A stretch of 64,000 bases of DNA from Cryobacterium sp. PH31-O1 (GCF_030063455.1 NZ_JASITB010000007.1:124001-188000), one strand, 5' to 3'. Shown: positions 33,338 through 42,246, counted from the stretch's first letter. The notes: generated by a model from the letters alone, not told the origin. Made by a program: numbers and translations.

Positions 33338-35524
33338 ATGGCTTATACCCGTACCGATGCCTCGGGCAGCCGGAACAACCTCGGTCGCAGTGGAGCCCCC
33401 CGAAACCGCGCGCATCCGCGTTCCCGCGACGACGATGCGCCGATCATTCCGATTCTTGCCCGTAAGGTGCGCGAGGTCGAGGCCAAGGCGCAGTCCGGTA
33501 CCAAGCTCGGACCCACAAACCGCACCAAGTATCAGGTCATCGCCCTGCTGATGCGCGAAGAACGCGCCAGGGTCAAGGGTGACAAAGAGCTCTCCGACGC
33601 GAACCGAGCAGAGCTGCTCAAACGCCTCGACGGCATCGCCCAGATTCTGGCCAAGACCGCGGCCAGGGACACCAGCCTGATCACACTTCTCGAGCCGGAC
33701 GCCGGCGTGTCGACCGTGGCCCAGCGTTTTCGCCGGGACTGGCTGATCGAATCGGGAGCCGAGCTGAGTCCCGACGAACTCATCATCACCCGGGAGCCCG
33801 AAGCGGCACCGGTCGTGCTGCAGAACCAGGTCATCCCGCAGTCGGTCAAGGCCAGGCAACTGGCCAACCCGTTCCTCGCCCCCGACTTCAGCGCCGCCGC
33901 CCAGCCGATCGTGCACCCGCGCAGGCTCGCCAACTGGGAACTGCTCGGCCCGCTCTTCAAATCGTTCGAGTACGGTTCAGGCGGCCAAGCGGCCAGCATG
34001 GACATGCCGGAGGCGCCCAAACTCGACCGGCTGTCGCCGAACGGCATGGAACTCATGCGCCACCAAGCTCGCTTCATTGAGAGCGCCAGGCTTGGGCACC
34101 GCAGCTACCTGCTCGCCGACGAGCCAGGCCTCGGCAAGACCGCGCAAAGCCTGCTTGCGGCTTCCGTCGCCAACGCCTATCCGCTGCTAGCCATCGTGCC
34201 CAACGTGGTGAAGATGAACTGGGCTCGCGAGGTGGAACTGTGGACGCCCAACCGGCGGGCCACTGTTATTCACGGTGACGGCAACACACTCGACGCCTTC
34301 GCCGACGTCGTCGTGGTGAACTACGACGTACTCGACCGTCACTTGGCCTGGCTCGGCACGCTCGGGTTCAAGGGCATGGTAGTCGACGAGGCACACTTCA
34401 TTAAGAACCTCTCCTCTCAGCGGTCCAAGCATGTGCTCTCGCTGGCCGAGCAGATTCGGCGCCGCACCCCGGGCGGTATCCCGCTGTTGATGGCCCTCAC
34501 CGGAACCCCGCTGATCAACGACGTCGACGATTTTCGTGCAATCTGGCAGTTCCTCGGCTGGATCGACGGCGACAAGCCGGCTCCAGCCCTGCTCAAACGA
34601 CTGGAAGAAACCGGGCTGACCCCGGCCGACATGGGCTTCTACAAGGAAGCCCGCGCCGCCGTGATCGACATGGGCATCGTGCGTCGCCGCAAGGTCGACG
34701 TCGCCGCCGACCTGCCAGCCAAGCGCATCGCCGACCTGCCGGTCGAACTCGACGACGACCTCGGTCGATACATCCGTCAGGCCGAACGCGAACTCGGCGC
34801 CCGCCTGGTCACCCGCTATCAGGCCCTCGTCGCCGCCAGGCACGCCGGCTCCGGCGGTCCCGCCGTCCCCGACGAAGACCAGCGGGATGCCTACATTCGC
34901 GCCGTCGCCCATGCCGAGCTCGAAGATTCCAAAGGGCAGACCACCGGCGAAAACGTCTTCACGATGGTGCGCAAGATCGGCCAGGCCAAGGCTGGTCTCG
35001 CGGCGGACTACGCCGCGCAGCTGGCCCGCTCGGTCGGCAAGGTCGTGTTCTTCGCCAAACACATTGACGTCATGGACACCGCAGAAGAGATCTTCGCCAA
35101 ACGCGACCTGCGCACGGTCTCGCTTCGCGGCGACCAGAGCGCCCTGGCCCGCCAGGCCGCGATCGACTCGTTCAACAACGATCCCGACGTGGCGATCGCG
35201 GTGTGCTCGCTCACCGCGGCCGGTGTTGGCGTCAATCTGCAGGCAGCGTCCAACGTCGTACTCGCCGAACTGAGCTGGACCGCAGCCGAACAGACGCAGG
35301 CCATCGACCGGGTGCACCGCATCGGCCAGGACGAGCCGGTCACCGCCTGGCGAATTATTGCCGCGCACACGATCGACGCGCGCATCGCCGACCTGATCGG
35401 CAGCAAGCAGGGCCTCGCAGCGCGCGCCCTCGACGGTTCGCAGGAAGAGTACTCGGCGGCCGATTCGGTGCAGGCGAGTGCCCTCATCTACGTGCTCACC
35501 CAGGCCCTGGACGGAAAGCTGTAA
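33338..35524 (+). CDS. SNF2-family DEAD/DEAH-box helicase
   Basis: 728 residues from the ATG at 33338, preceded by gtggaga. SNF2-type motifs are complete: Walker A ADEPGLGKTAQS (Lys267), DEAH box VVDEAHFIKN (about 349-358), motif III ALTGTPLIND, and motif VI QAIDRVHRIGQ near 655-665. The N-terminal 200 residues are basic and helical without a recognised domain. Likely an ATP-dependent double-stranded-DNA translocase; partners are not encoded nearby. An in-frame GTG at 33287 without a ribosome binding site is rejected as start. Confidence 0.88.
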   Translation: MAYTRTDASGSRNNLGRSGAPRNRAHPRSRDDDAPIIPILARKVREVEAKAQSGTKLGPTNRTKYQVIALLMREERARVKGDKELSDANRAELLKRLDGIAQILAKTAARDTSLITLLEPDAGVSTVAQRFRRDWLIESGAELSPDELIITREPEAAPVVLQNQVIPQSVKARQLANPFLAPDFSAAAQPIVHPRRLANWELLGPLFKSFEYGSGGQAASMDMPEAPKLDRLSPNGMELMRHQARFIESARLGHRSYLLADEPGLGKTAQSLLAASVANAYPLLAIVPNVVKMNWAREVELWTPNRRATVIHGDGNTLDAFADVVVVNYDVLDRHLAWLGTLGFKGMVVDEAHFIKNLSSQRSKHVLSLAEQIRRRTPGGIPLLMALTGTPLINDVDDFRAIWQFLGWIDGDKPAPALLKRLEETGLTPADMGFYKEARAAVIDMGIVRRRKVDVAADLPAKRIADLPVELDDDLGRYIRQAERELGARLVTRYQALVAARHAGSGGPAVPDEDQRDAYIRAVAHAELEDSKGQTTGENVFTMVRKIGQAKAGLAADYAAQLARSVGKVVFFAKHIDVMDTAEEIFAKRDLRTVSLRGDQSALARQAAIDSFNNDPDVAIAVCSLTAAGVGVNLQAASNVVLAELSWTAAEQTQAIDRVHRIGQDEPVTAWRIIAAHTIDARIADLIGSKQGLAARALDGSQEEYSAADSVQASALIYVLTQALDGKL

Positions 35525-35684
35525 AAAGACCGGACACCGTGGCGGGATTCGGCCGATTTGAGTCGACCCCACTTCAGGCACCATGATTGTCCGAGCGCCC
35601 TTGAAAGATCGTAACTGTGACCGAGCGCGGGTTACGACATGATCCGTACGACACGACTCGTCCTGCTATCAAGATCGGCTAGCC

Positions 35685-36713
35685 ATGAAGATCGGTATAC
35701 TCACCAGCGGCGGCGACTGCCCCGGACTTAACGCGGTCATTCGTGGCGCTGTCCTCAAGGGCGTGCGCACGCACGACTTCGAGTTCATCGGCATTCGCAA
35801 TGGCTGGCGCGGGCTCGTGCAGAATGAATTTATGCCGCTTGATCGCCACAGCGTGCGCGGGCTGTCGCGCCAGGGCGGTACCATCCTCGGCAGCTCCCGC
35901 ACCAATCCCTTTGAGGGCGAGAACGGCGGCCCGGAGAATATCCAGCGCACCCTCGACGACAACGGAATCGACGCCGTGATCGCGATCGGCGGCGAGGGCA
36001 CCCTCACCGCCGCGCACCGCCTCACCGAGGCCGGCCTGAACATTGTCGGTGTACCCAAAACCATTGACAACGACCTCGAGGCCACCGACTATTCGTTCGG
36101 TTTCAATACCGCCGTGGAGATCGCCACCGAGGCTATCGACCGTCTGCGTACCACCGCCGAGTCCCACGGTCGCTGCATGGTTGTCGAGGTCATGGGGCGC
36201 CACGTCGGCTGGATCGCCCTGCACTCCGGCATGGCCGGGGGCGCCCACGCCATCCTCATTCCAGAGCAGCCCAAGTCCATCGAGCAGATCTGTGACTGGG
36301 TGGAGCACGTTCGGAATCGTGGCCGGGCCCCGGTCATCGTCGTGTCAGAGGGCTTTCTGCTCTCCGGCATGGAGGAGGCGCACTCGACTAAGGGCCTCGA
36401 CGCTTTTCACCGGCCCCGGCTCGGTGGAATCAGCGAGATCATCGCCCCGCTCATTGAGGAACGCACCGGAATCGAAAGTCGCGCCACCGTTCTGGGCCAC
36501 ACCCAACGCGGTGGCGCACCCTCGGCCTATGACCGAGTGCTCGCGACGCGACTCGGTATGGCGGCGGTCGACGCCATTCACAATTCGCAGTGGGGATCTA
36601 TGGTGTCGCTGCGTGGCACCGAGATCGACGTCGTGAGCATCGCTTCGGCCACCATCGGCCTCAAGCGGGTCTCGCCGGCACGTTACGACGAGGCCGCCGT
36701 ACTGTTCGGCTAA
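35685..36713 (+). CDS. pfkA: 6-phosphofructokinase
   Basis: 342 residues. It phosphorylates fructose 6-phosphate in glycolysis. The N-terminal TSGGDCPGLNAVIRG, the nucleotide loop GGEGT (102-106), the active-site PKTIDND, and MGRHVGWIA are all seen. Gly after GGE, rather than Asp, argues for ATP use, while the Lys in PKTIDND is shared with PPi-type and with actinobacterial group III enzymes. ATP is the more likely donor. The 160-bp upstream gap has no strong ribosome binding site. Confidence 0.93.
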   Translation: MKIGILTSGGDCPGLNAVIRGAVLKGVRTHDFEFIGIRNGWRGLVQNEFMPLDRHSVRGLSRQGGTILGSSRTNPFEGENGGPENIQRTLDDNGIDAVIAIGGEGTLTAAHRLTEAGLNIVGVPKTIDNDLEATDYSFGFNTAVEIATEAIDRLRTTAESHGRCMVVEVMGRHVGWIALHSGMAGGAHAILIPEQPKSIEQICDWVEHVRNRGRAPVIVVSEGFLLSGMEEAHSTKGLDAFHRPRLGGISEIIAPLIEERTGIESRATVLGHTQRGGAPSAYDRVLATRLGMAAVDAIHNSQWGSMVSLRGTEIDVVSIASATIGLKRVSPARYDEAAVLFG

Positions 36714-36756
36714 AGCTTATGGATTAGACCCCGGGCGGTTGGCACCGGTTGGCCGT

Positions 36757-37011
36757 TCAGGCGAGTTTGGCCTGCACCTGAGCCAGCGAGGGGTTGGTCG
36801 CTGCTGAGCCGTCCGGGAACAGGATCGTCGGCACGGTCTGGTTGCCGTTGTTCAGGCTCATGACCAGTTCAGGCGTTCCATCAACCTGCTCGATATTCAC
36901 CTCGGTATAGCCGATCCCGGCGGTGTCGAGCTGCTTCTTCAATCGTTTGCAATAGCCGCACCAGTCGGTTGTGAACATGGTGATGGTTCCGGAAGCGGGT
37001 ACAAAGTCCAT
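36757..37011 (-). CDS. mrx1: Mycoredoxin / glutaredoxin-like protein
   Basis: 84 residues. A compact thioredoxin fold with the redox motif WCGYC (Cys18, Cys21), the cis-Pro loop QTVPTILF, and the length of mycoredoxin-1. In actinobacteria this protein reduces mycothiol-mixed disulfides. It converges on pfkA. The start is supported by a -10-like box 6 nt upstream. Confidence 0.85.
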   Translation of the reverse strand: MDFVPASGTITMFTTDWCGYCKRLKKQLDTAGIGYTEVNIEQVDGTPELVMSLNNGNQTVPTILFPDGSAATNPSLAQVQAKLA

Positions 37012-37017
37012 GTCTTG

Positions 37018-37023
37018 ATCTTA
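37018..37023 (-). promoter_or_regulatory. -10-like hexamer of leaderless mycoredoxin gene
   Basis: TAAGAT on the minus strand ends 6 nt before the ATG at 37011. The divergent Nudix gene uses the same hexamer. Confidence 0.5.
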
Positions 37024-37054
37024 TCGGAGCTGCCCTCGAATCCACTCCGCGCGC

Positions 37055-37118
37055 CTTCTGCTGAACCAGCCTTCTGCTGAACCAGCCTTGCGTGGAACCA
37101 GCATTCTGTGGAACGAGT
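37055..37118. repeat. Four tandem 16-bp repeats between mycoredoxin and Nudix genes
   Basis: cttctgctgaaccagc occurs at 37055-37070 and 37071-37086 (identical). A diverged copy, cttgcgtggaaccagc, lies at 37087-37102, and a fourth, attctgtggaacgagt, at 37103-37118. The block ends 2 bp before the -10-like box of the Nudix gene and lies in the -35 region, so copy number could affect expression. Confidence 0.85.
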
Positions 37119-37120
37119 AT

Positions 37121-37126
37121 TAAGAT
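37121..37126 (+). promoter_or_regulatory. -10-like hexamer of leaderless Nudix gene
   Basis: TAAGAT ends 6 nt before the ATG at 37133, directly behind the 16-bp repeats. Confidence 0.55.
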
Positions 37127-37132
37127 GAAGTA

Positions 37133-37606
37133 ATGACTTTGCCCCAGGTATGCGTGTGCTACCTCACTCGACTATCTCCCGAAGGTAACCGGCAGGTACT
37201 TCTTGGGCGCAAGAAGAAAGGCCTCGGTGTCGGCAACATCGTCGGCCTCGGCGGCAAGCTGGAAATTGGGGAGAGTGCGGTGGATGCTGCGGTGCGTGAA
37301 ATCGCGGAAGAGTCCGGTCTTGTGGTGGCGGCATCCGCTCTGACCGAATTGGGGTATCTCACCTACCTGTTTCCGCATCGCGAGGAGTGGAGCCAGGAGT
37401 CGACCGTGTTCGTCTGCGACGAGTGGTCCGGTACCCCGCGGGAATCGAACGAGCTGAATCCGGTCTGGTGGGACGTCGAGAGTCTGCCGGTCGACGAGAT
37501 GTGGGACGATGCCCGGCACTGGTTGCCGGGAGTGCTGGGCGGTGTTCCGGTGCGAGCAACCTTCACCTTCGGCGCCGACCTGGAAAGTGTGGTGTCTCGT
37601 GCCTGA
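37133..37606 (+). CDS. Nudix hydrolase (MutT/MTH1-like)
   Basis: 157 residues. The Nudix box is perfect: GKLEIGESAVDAAVREIAEE followed by SGL, residues 41-63 (Gx5Ex7REUxEExGU). The flanks (GNIVGLGGKLE upstream and WFxDE-like acidic residues downstream) resemble oxidised-purine nucleotide hydrolases such as MTH1, so it may clean 8-oxo-dGTP from the pool. It overlaps the pit gene by 8 bp. With mutY and mycoredoxin nearby, an oxidative-stress link is possible but not proven. Confidence 0.85.
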   Translation: MTLPQVCVCYLTRLSPEGNRQVLLGRKKKGLGVGNIVGLGGKLEIGESAVDAAVREIAEESGLVVAASALTELGYLTYLFPHREEWSQESTVFVCDEWSGTPRESNELNPVWWDVESLPVDEMWDDARHWLPGVLGGVPVRATFTFGADLESVVSRA

Positions 37607-38795
37607 ATTCAGCCTCATCATCGTGCTGGTCATCGCGCTGGCGCTCATCTTCGACTTCACCAACGGCTTTCACGACACGGCGAACGCCATGGCCACCCCA
37701 ATCGCGACCGGGGCCATGAAACCCAAAGTCGCTGTTGGTGTCGCCGCCATCCTCAACCTGGTCGGAGCATTCCTCTCGACCGAGGTTGCCCGCACCGTGT
37801 CGGGCGGCATCATCAAGGAGGGTGACGGTGGAATTCTGATCACCCCCGAGCTCATCTTCGCCGGCCTGATCGGTGCTATCGTCTGGAATCTCCTCACGTG
37901 GCTGATGGGTCTGCCGTCAAGCTCAAGCCACGCGCTGTTCGGCGGGCTGATCGGTGCGACCGTCATCGGCGTCGGCTCTCAGGCCGTCGACTACAACGTC
38001 GTCGCCGCGAAGGTGATTCTGCCGGCGCTGATCGCACCACTGATCGCCGGGATCGTCGCCCTGGTCGCGACGCGCCTGGCCTATATGATCACTCGGCGGG
38101 ACATCGGCAAACCAGATGGCCGCGGCGGGTTCCGGTACGCGCAGATCTTCTCCTCGTCACTCGTCGCGTTGGCCCACGGCACTAACGACGCCCAGAAGAC
38201 CATGGGAGTGATCACCCTGACGCTCATCGCCGGTGGTTTCCAGGCCGTCGGCAGCGGCCCCACCTTCTGGGTCATCGCCGCGTGCGCGCTCGCGATCGCG
38301 ATCGGCACCTACACCGGCGGCTGGCGCATTATTCGCACCATGGGCACCGGCCTGACCGAGATCAAGCCGGCGCAGGGGTTCGCCGCCGAAACCAGCACCG
38401 CGGCCACGATCCTCGCCTCGAGCCATCTTGGATTCGCCCTCTCCACCACACAGGTCGCTTCCGGTTCGGTGATCGGTTCTGGTCTCGGTCGCCGTGGCTC
38501 GACCATCCGCTGGAGTATGGCCGGCCGAATCGCTCTCGGCTGGGTCATGACCCTGCCGGCTTCGGCCATCATGGGCGCGTTCGCGGCCGGACTGGCCCTG
38601 CTGGGCCCGATCGGCATCGTGCTCGACATGGTGATTGGAACCATCGTGATCATGGCCCTGTTCCGCTGGTCGCGGCGCAACCGGGTCACGCACAACACGC
38701 TGCTCAACGACATCGATGATGCCGGACGTGTGGTCAACATTAAGAAGACGCCGCGCCGCCCCTCACGCCGCGACCGCAGGAAGGTGTCGTTGTGA
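37599..38795 (+). CDS. pit: Inorganic phosphate transporter, Pit family
   Basis: 398 residues from GTG at 37599, overlapping the Nudix stop. Low-affinity phosphate or metal-phosphate symporter in the inner membrane. Family repeats are visible: FDFTNGFHDTANAMATPIAT (N-terminal) and ALAHGTNDAQKTMGVI (C-terminal half), with about ten membrane helices. The C-terminal tail is basic (KKTPRRPSRRDRRK). A longer frame from 37509 lies inside the Nudix gene. It overlaps the next small membrane gene by 4 bp. Confidence 0.92.
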   Translation: MPEFSLIIVLVIALALIFDFTNGFHDTANAMATPIATGAMKPKVAVGVAAILNLVGAFLSTEVARTVSGGIIKEGDGGILITPELIFAGLIGAIVWNLLTWLMGLPSSSSHALFGGLIGATVIGVGSQAVDYNVVAAKVILPALIAPLIAGIVALVATRLAYMITRRDIGKPDGRGGFRYAQIFSSSLVALAHGTNDAQKTMGVITLTLIAGGFQAVGSGPTFWVIAACALAIAIGTYTGGWRIIRTMGTGLTEIKPAQGFAAETSTAATILASSHLGFALSTTQVASGSVIGSGLGRRGSTIRWSMAGRIALGWVMTLPASAIMGAFAAGLALLGPIGIVLDMVIGTIVIMALFRWSRRNRVTHNTLLNDIDDAGRVVNIKKTPRRPSRRDRRKVSL

Positions 38796-39124
38796 TCGAC
38801 TGGAGCGCATTCCTCATCGTCTCTGTGGCGTCACTGTTTTCAGCGGCACTACTCGTGAGCTTCTACTCCCTCGGCCTGCGCCTGCTCACCACGGCCGGAC
38901 GCATCCCCCTGGTTGACCCGCTCGAGTTCACCGGGGCCATCACCGTTCTGACGCCGAAGAAGGCCGCGAAGCAGCTCAAACGAGCGCGGAAGGCGGCCGC
39001 AGCAAACCCGCTGACGCCCGGGATGAAACGCCTGGCGCTGTACGCCGGCTATGCCTGCTTCGTGCTCTGCGGCCTCGCCGTGCTCTACGGCGTCTACCTG
39101 ATCGTGCCGGCCCTGCACACCTAG
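38792..39124 (+). CDS. Small membrane protein downstream of pit
   Basis: 110 residues from GTG (GTGA overlap with pit). One membrane helix lies at each end (about 5-35 and 82-106) with a basic, Lys/Ala-rich stretch between (TPKKAAKQLKRARKAAAANP). Such genes commonly follow pit in Microbacteriaceae; it may be an accessory of the phosphate transporter. No named domain recognised. Confidence 0.72.
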   Translation: MIDWSAFLIVSVASLFSAALLVSFYSLGLRLLTTAGRIPLVDPLEFTGAITVLTPKKAAKQLKRARKAAAANPLTPGMKRLALYAGYACFVLCGLAVLYGVYLIVPALHT

Positions 39125-39162
39125 CCGGATAGCCTGGCGGTCGGGCGCCTGTTGTGACCGTT

Positions 39163-40038
39163 TTAGCAGCCGGGGCCGCGGGGGTTGGTGTTGCAGTCTT
39201 CGGCGACGAGTACGGTGGATTCTCGTGCGGCGAGGACGGTGAACGGGGCGGAGGGTACCGTCACGATTCCTACGACGGGTCGCCAGCCTTGGTCGCCGAA
39301 GCTGTAGTCGGCTCGGTAGTCGACGGTGAGCGTGACCGTGTAGGTGCCCTTATCGGTGTAGACGTGGCTGGTGGGGGTGGTGGCGAATTCGGCGAGGCTG
39401 AGGGACTCCCAGCTGGCGCCGCCGGTCGTGCTTGAGGTGGTGGTGCCGTCGCCGTAACTCCAGTGGTAGCCGATCGGGGTGAACATGACCTGCGCGGGTT
39501 GGCCGAGGAGCAGCCCTTCGCCGAGTTGTGCGGATGCGTCGGCCCAGAAATTCGCGGCCAGTCCGACGATGGTCCAGCCGCTGGGTTCCATGGCGGTGAG
39601 GGTGGGGTAGGCGGGGAAGTTTTGCAGGTCGGAGACGCGCACTATGGTGTCGGGGGAGCACACGGTGCATGGGGTGGCCAGGATGTTGGGGCTGACCCAG
39701 GGGAGGAATGTGCAGTTGCCCAGGGGGAGCGATTCGAGGCCGAGCTCATGGGGGTCGCCGCCGGGGCACACAGGCAGTTCGGCGGGGTTGTCCGACCCGC
39801 TGCTTCCCTGTCGGGGGACCGTGCCGGACCCGGCGGAACCCGAGGTGGCGTCCGCTGTCAGGTCGACGCTTCCCCCGTTTGCGATACCGTCCGTCTCGGG
39901 TCCATCCGGGCAGGCACCCGTCCTTAGCTGGGAGTAGGTGCAGCCCGAGGTGTTGGCGTGTGACGGCAATACCGGCGCAACCCAGAGCGCCGAAACTGCC
40001 ATCAGGCCGATTATGAGCAGAAATCTGAACCGGACCAT
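39163..40038 (-). CDS. Secreted PKD-like domain protein
   Basis: 291 residues. A signal peptide (to about residue 28, cleavage near SHA) is followed by a Ser/Gly-rich linker. A C-terminal PKD-like beta domain follows (YHWSYGDGTTTSST, then HVYTDKGTYTVTLTVDY). Several cysteines (CTVCS, CNTNPRGPGC) suggest disulfides outside the cell. It overlaps the preceding lipoprotein gene by 28 bp, so both are made together. A cell-surface binding role is likely; the ligand is unknown. Confidence 0.75.
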   Translation of the reverse strand: MVRFRFLLIIGLMAVSALWVAPVLPSHANTSGCTYSQLRTGACPDGPETDGIANGGSVDLTADATSGSAGSGTVPRQGSSGSDNPAELPVCPGGDPHELGLESLPLGNCTFLPWVSPNILATPCTVCSPDTIVRVSDLQNFPAYPTLTAMEPSGWTIVGLAANFWADASAQLGEGLLLGQPAQVMFTPIGYHWSYGDGTTTSSTTGGASWESLSLAEFATTPTSHVYTDKGTYTVTLTVDYRADYSFGDQGWRPVVGIVTVPSAPFTVLAARESTVLVAEDCNTNPRGPGC

Positions 40039-40628
40039 ATTGGGGACTCCGAAATCAAGAGTTGATTTGAATTTGCGTTGGCGGTTACAAAGACGACAAC
40101 CATTGGAGAACGTAGGGAGCCGTTCTCTTTGACTACAGAGTCACCAGCCTCGTTGACCGTGTCGGTATCTCTGAGATCGAGGCAGAGGTAGGTGCGAATT
40201 TCCCATGTGGAATCGGCTAGAGGCCTGGAGGACTGGACTGTCATCGAGTCAAACCGTGTCACCCCAATGAAAGACCAGCCCCTTTCCTTCATCAGCTCTT
40301 TCGATTGAACTGTGGCGTCGTGTTCCGTGCCAGTCGACAGGGCTAAAAATCCGATCCACGAATCGGATCCGATCTCACCGGCTGTGTCGCCAGCCGCGAG
40401 GTAATTCGAGTAGGCGGCCTTTGCCGCGGCCAGGGCCTCCTCGTTCGAGGCGAAGATCGGGGGAGTCTCGGTGGGCGCGGAGGTTGCCGCAGGGACCGGT
40501 GCCGCAGAGTCCGTGGGTGCCGGGGCGGGAACGGCCGAGCATCCGCTCAGCGCCCCGACGGCGAGGAACAGCGCGGCAGCAGAGCGAACAGCGCTGTGCG
40601 TGGGGCGGCGACGCGGCGAGGTTTGCAT
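40011..40628 (-). CDS. Lipoprotein, unknown function
   Basis: 205 residues from the ATG at 40628. A twin-Arg-like basic start (MQTSPRRRPTH) and hydrophobic stretch end in the lipobox ALSGC. A Pro/Ala/Thr linker follows, then a domain beginning ASNEEALAAAKAAYSNYLAAGD. No known family assigned with certainty. The C-terminus overlaps the PKD-protein start by 28 bp, a strong coupling. An in-frame start further upstream (40775) is unlikely because it precedes the signal sequence. Confidence 0.75.
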   Translation of the reverse strand: MQTSPRRRPTHSAVRSAAALFLAVGALSGCSAVPAPAPTDSAAPVPAATSAPTETPPIFASNEEALAAAKAAYSNYLAAGDTAGEIGSDSWIGFLALSTGTEHDATVQSKELMKERGWSFIGVTRFDSMTVQSSRPLADSTWEIRTYLCLDLRDTDTVNEAGDSVVKENGSLRSPMVVVFVTANANSNQLLISESPIWSGSDFCS

Positions 40629-40634
40629 GCGGTC

Positions 40635-40640
40635 ACCATA
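40635..40640 (-). promoter_or_regulatory. -10-like hexamer of leaderless lipoprotein gene
   Basis: TATGGT on the minus strand ends 6 nt before the ATG at 40628, supporting that start. Confidence 0.5.
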
Positions 40641-40727
40641 GACCGGATTGCTACGGTTCTTCGCTGTTTCCACAGGCTGGCTTTTCGAGCAGAATCGCGC
40701 TAGGAAGGCAACTCGCTGCATTCTTTT

Positions 40728-40755
40728 GGGCGCGCAGGTTCCTGCTTGAGCGCCC
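40728..40755. terminator. Hairpin in the gap after the uracil permease gene
   Basis: gggcgc-gcagg / cctgc-ttga-gcgccc: two stacked stems (40728-40738 with 40741-40755), about 95 bp downstream of the minus-strand permease stop. No T-run is seen in either direction. The rest of the 221-bp gap holds nothing recognisable. Confidence 0.35.
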
Positions 40756-40849
40756 CCGATGTGGGCGCGCGCCACGGTAACCGGCGCAGCCTGCGGCCAA
40801 ATGGGGCGCGGTCATCCGCTAAGTGAGCGGGGCCGTCGGAGGCGGCGGG

Positions 40850-42127
40850 TCAGGCGGTTTTGCGGATGCGACCGAGCCAGGTCATCAGGTGGTAGATCAC
40901 GATGGCCGCTACCGTTCCGAGTGCGATGCCGTTGAAGCTCAGCGTTCCGGCATTGAGCGTGAAGTCGGCGATGCCGATGATCAGCGCGGTCGCCGCCGTG
41001 AACTGGTTCACCGGCTTGGAGAAGTCGACCTTGTTGTCGAGCCAGATCTTCACGCCGATGACACCGATCAACCCGTAGAGCGCCGTGGTGACTCCGCCGA
41101 GTACACCGTCGGGAATCGTGAAGATGATCGCACCGACCTTGGGCGAAAGACCGAGCAGGATCGCCACGATGCCCGCTACCCAGTAGGCGGCCGTGGAATA
41201 GATGCGGGTGGCCGCCATGACACCGATGTTCTCACCGTACGTCGTTGTACCGCTGCCGCCGCCGAAGCCGGCGAGCATGGTGGCCAGGCCGTCGGCGAGC
41301 AGAGCCCGCCCGGTGAGTCGGTTCACCTTCGCATCCGTCATTTGCGCTACACCCTTGATGTGGCCAACGTTCTCGGCAATGAGCACGAGCACGACCGGGA
41401 GAAAAGCCGGCAGTACGCCGAAGACGGCGGCCGGGTTCTCAAACGGGTTGGCCGGAGCGGTGAAGGGCGGTAATCCGATCCAGGCGGCCTCGGCAACCCG
41501 GCTGAAGTCGACTTCGCCGAAGAAGACCGCCGCGATATAGCCCACCACCACACCGAGAAAAATTGACAGGCGGCCGAGGATGCCGCGAAACAGCACGGTA
41601 CACAAGATCACGGCGACGAGTGTGATGAGCGCGGTCAGCGGTGCCTTGTCGAAGTTGGCTTTGGCTACCGGGGCGAGGTTAAAACCGATTAGCGCAACGA
41701 TGGCACCCGACACGATCGGCGGCATCAGCCGGTCGATCCAGCCGGTACCAGTGAGTTGCACGACGACGCCGACCAAGGCGAGCAGCACCCCGACGGCGAG
41801 GATGCCAAACAGGGCGCTGCTCATGCCGGCCGAGGCTGTTGCCGCGGTGATCGGTGCGATGAAGGCAAACGAGGAGCCAAGATAGCTGGGCAGTTTATTG
41901 CCGGTGATCAGCAGAAAGAGCAGCGTTCCAATGCCGGAGAACAACAGCGTCGTACTCGGAGGAAAGTCGGTGAGCAGCGGCACCAGAAAAGTTGCACCGA
42001 ACATGGCGACGACGTGTTGCGACCCGATTCCGATGGTCAGCGGCCAGCTCAGCCGTTCGCCAGGACCGACGACTTCCTGCGCCCCGACCGTTTTTCCATC
42101 ACCGTGCAGGGTCCAGGGCAGTGCCAT
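40850..42127 (-). CDS. Uracil-xanthine permease (NAT/NCS2 family)
   Basis: 425 residues from the ATG at 42127, with 12-14 membrane helices. The TM3-type motif GSQHVVAMFG and the NAT signature region AENVGHIKGVAQ are present. It resembles UraA-type nucleobase:proton symporters, so uracil or another pyrimidine is the most likely substrate. The in-frame extension to 42214 lacks transporter character. A purine-type NCS2 permease lies 1.7 kb away on the other strand. Confidence 0.88.
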   Translation of the reverse strand: MALPWTLHGDGKTVGAQEVVGPGERLSWPLTIGIGSQHVVAMFGATFLVPLLTDFPPSTTLLFSGIGTLLFLLITGNKLPSYLGSSFAFIAPITAATASAGMSSALFGILAVGVLLALVGVVVQLTGTGWIDRLMPPIVSGAIVALIGFNLAPVAKANFDKAPLTALITLVAVILCTVLFRGILGRLSIFLGVVVGYIAAVFFGEVDFSRVAEAAWIGLPPFTAPANPFENPAAVFGVLPAFLPVVLVLIAENVGHIKGVAQMTDAKVNRLTGRALLADGLATMLAGFGGGSGTTTYGENIGVMAATRIYSTAAYWVAGIVAILLGLSPKVGAIIFTIPDGVLGGVTTALYGLIGVIGVKIWLDNKVDFSKPVNQFTAATALIIGIADFTLNAGTLSFNGIALGTVAAIVIYHLMTWLGRIRKTA

Positions 42128-42233
42128 TATGGTTCTCGTTTCTTCAGTTGCATGATCTGATTCGAGCGTAGTCGCCGCAGATAGCGTGCCGAGCAGCGCC
42201 GCTCGTCCGCACATCCCGGCTACCGCCGCGGAA

Positions 42234-42239
42234 TAGACT
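42234..42239 (+). promoter_or_regulatory. -10-like hexamer of leaderless carboxylesterase gene
   Basis: TAGACT ends 7 nt before ATG at 42247. The 119-bp divergent gap to the permease start shows nothing else. Confidence 0.5.
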
Positions 42240-42246
42240 CGGGTGC

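Noticed and set aside
33338..35524. Defence-island helicase
   Set aside because: No nuclease, methyltransferase, DUF-defence or mobile genes beside it; neighbours are housekeeping genes (pfkA) and membrane proteins.
37055..37118. CRISPR-like array
   Set aside because: The 16-bp copies are directly adjacent with no spacers, and no cas genes are in the window.
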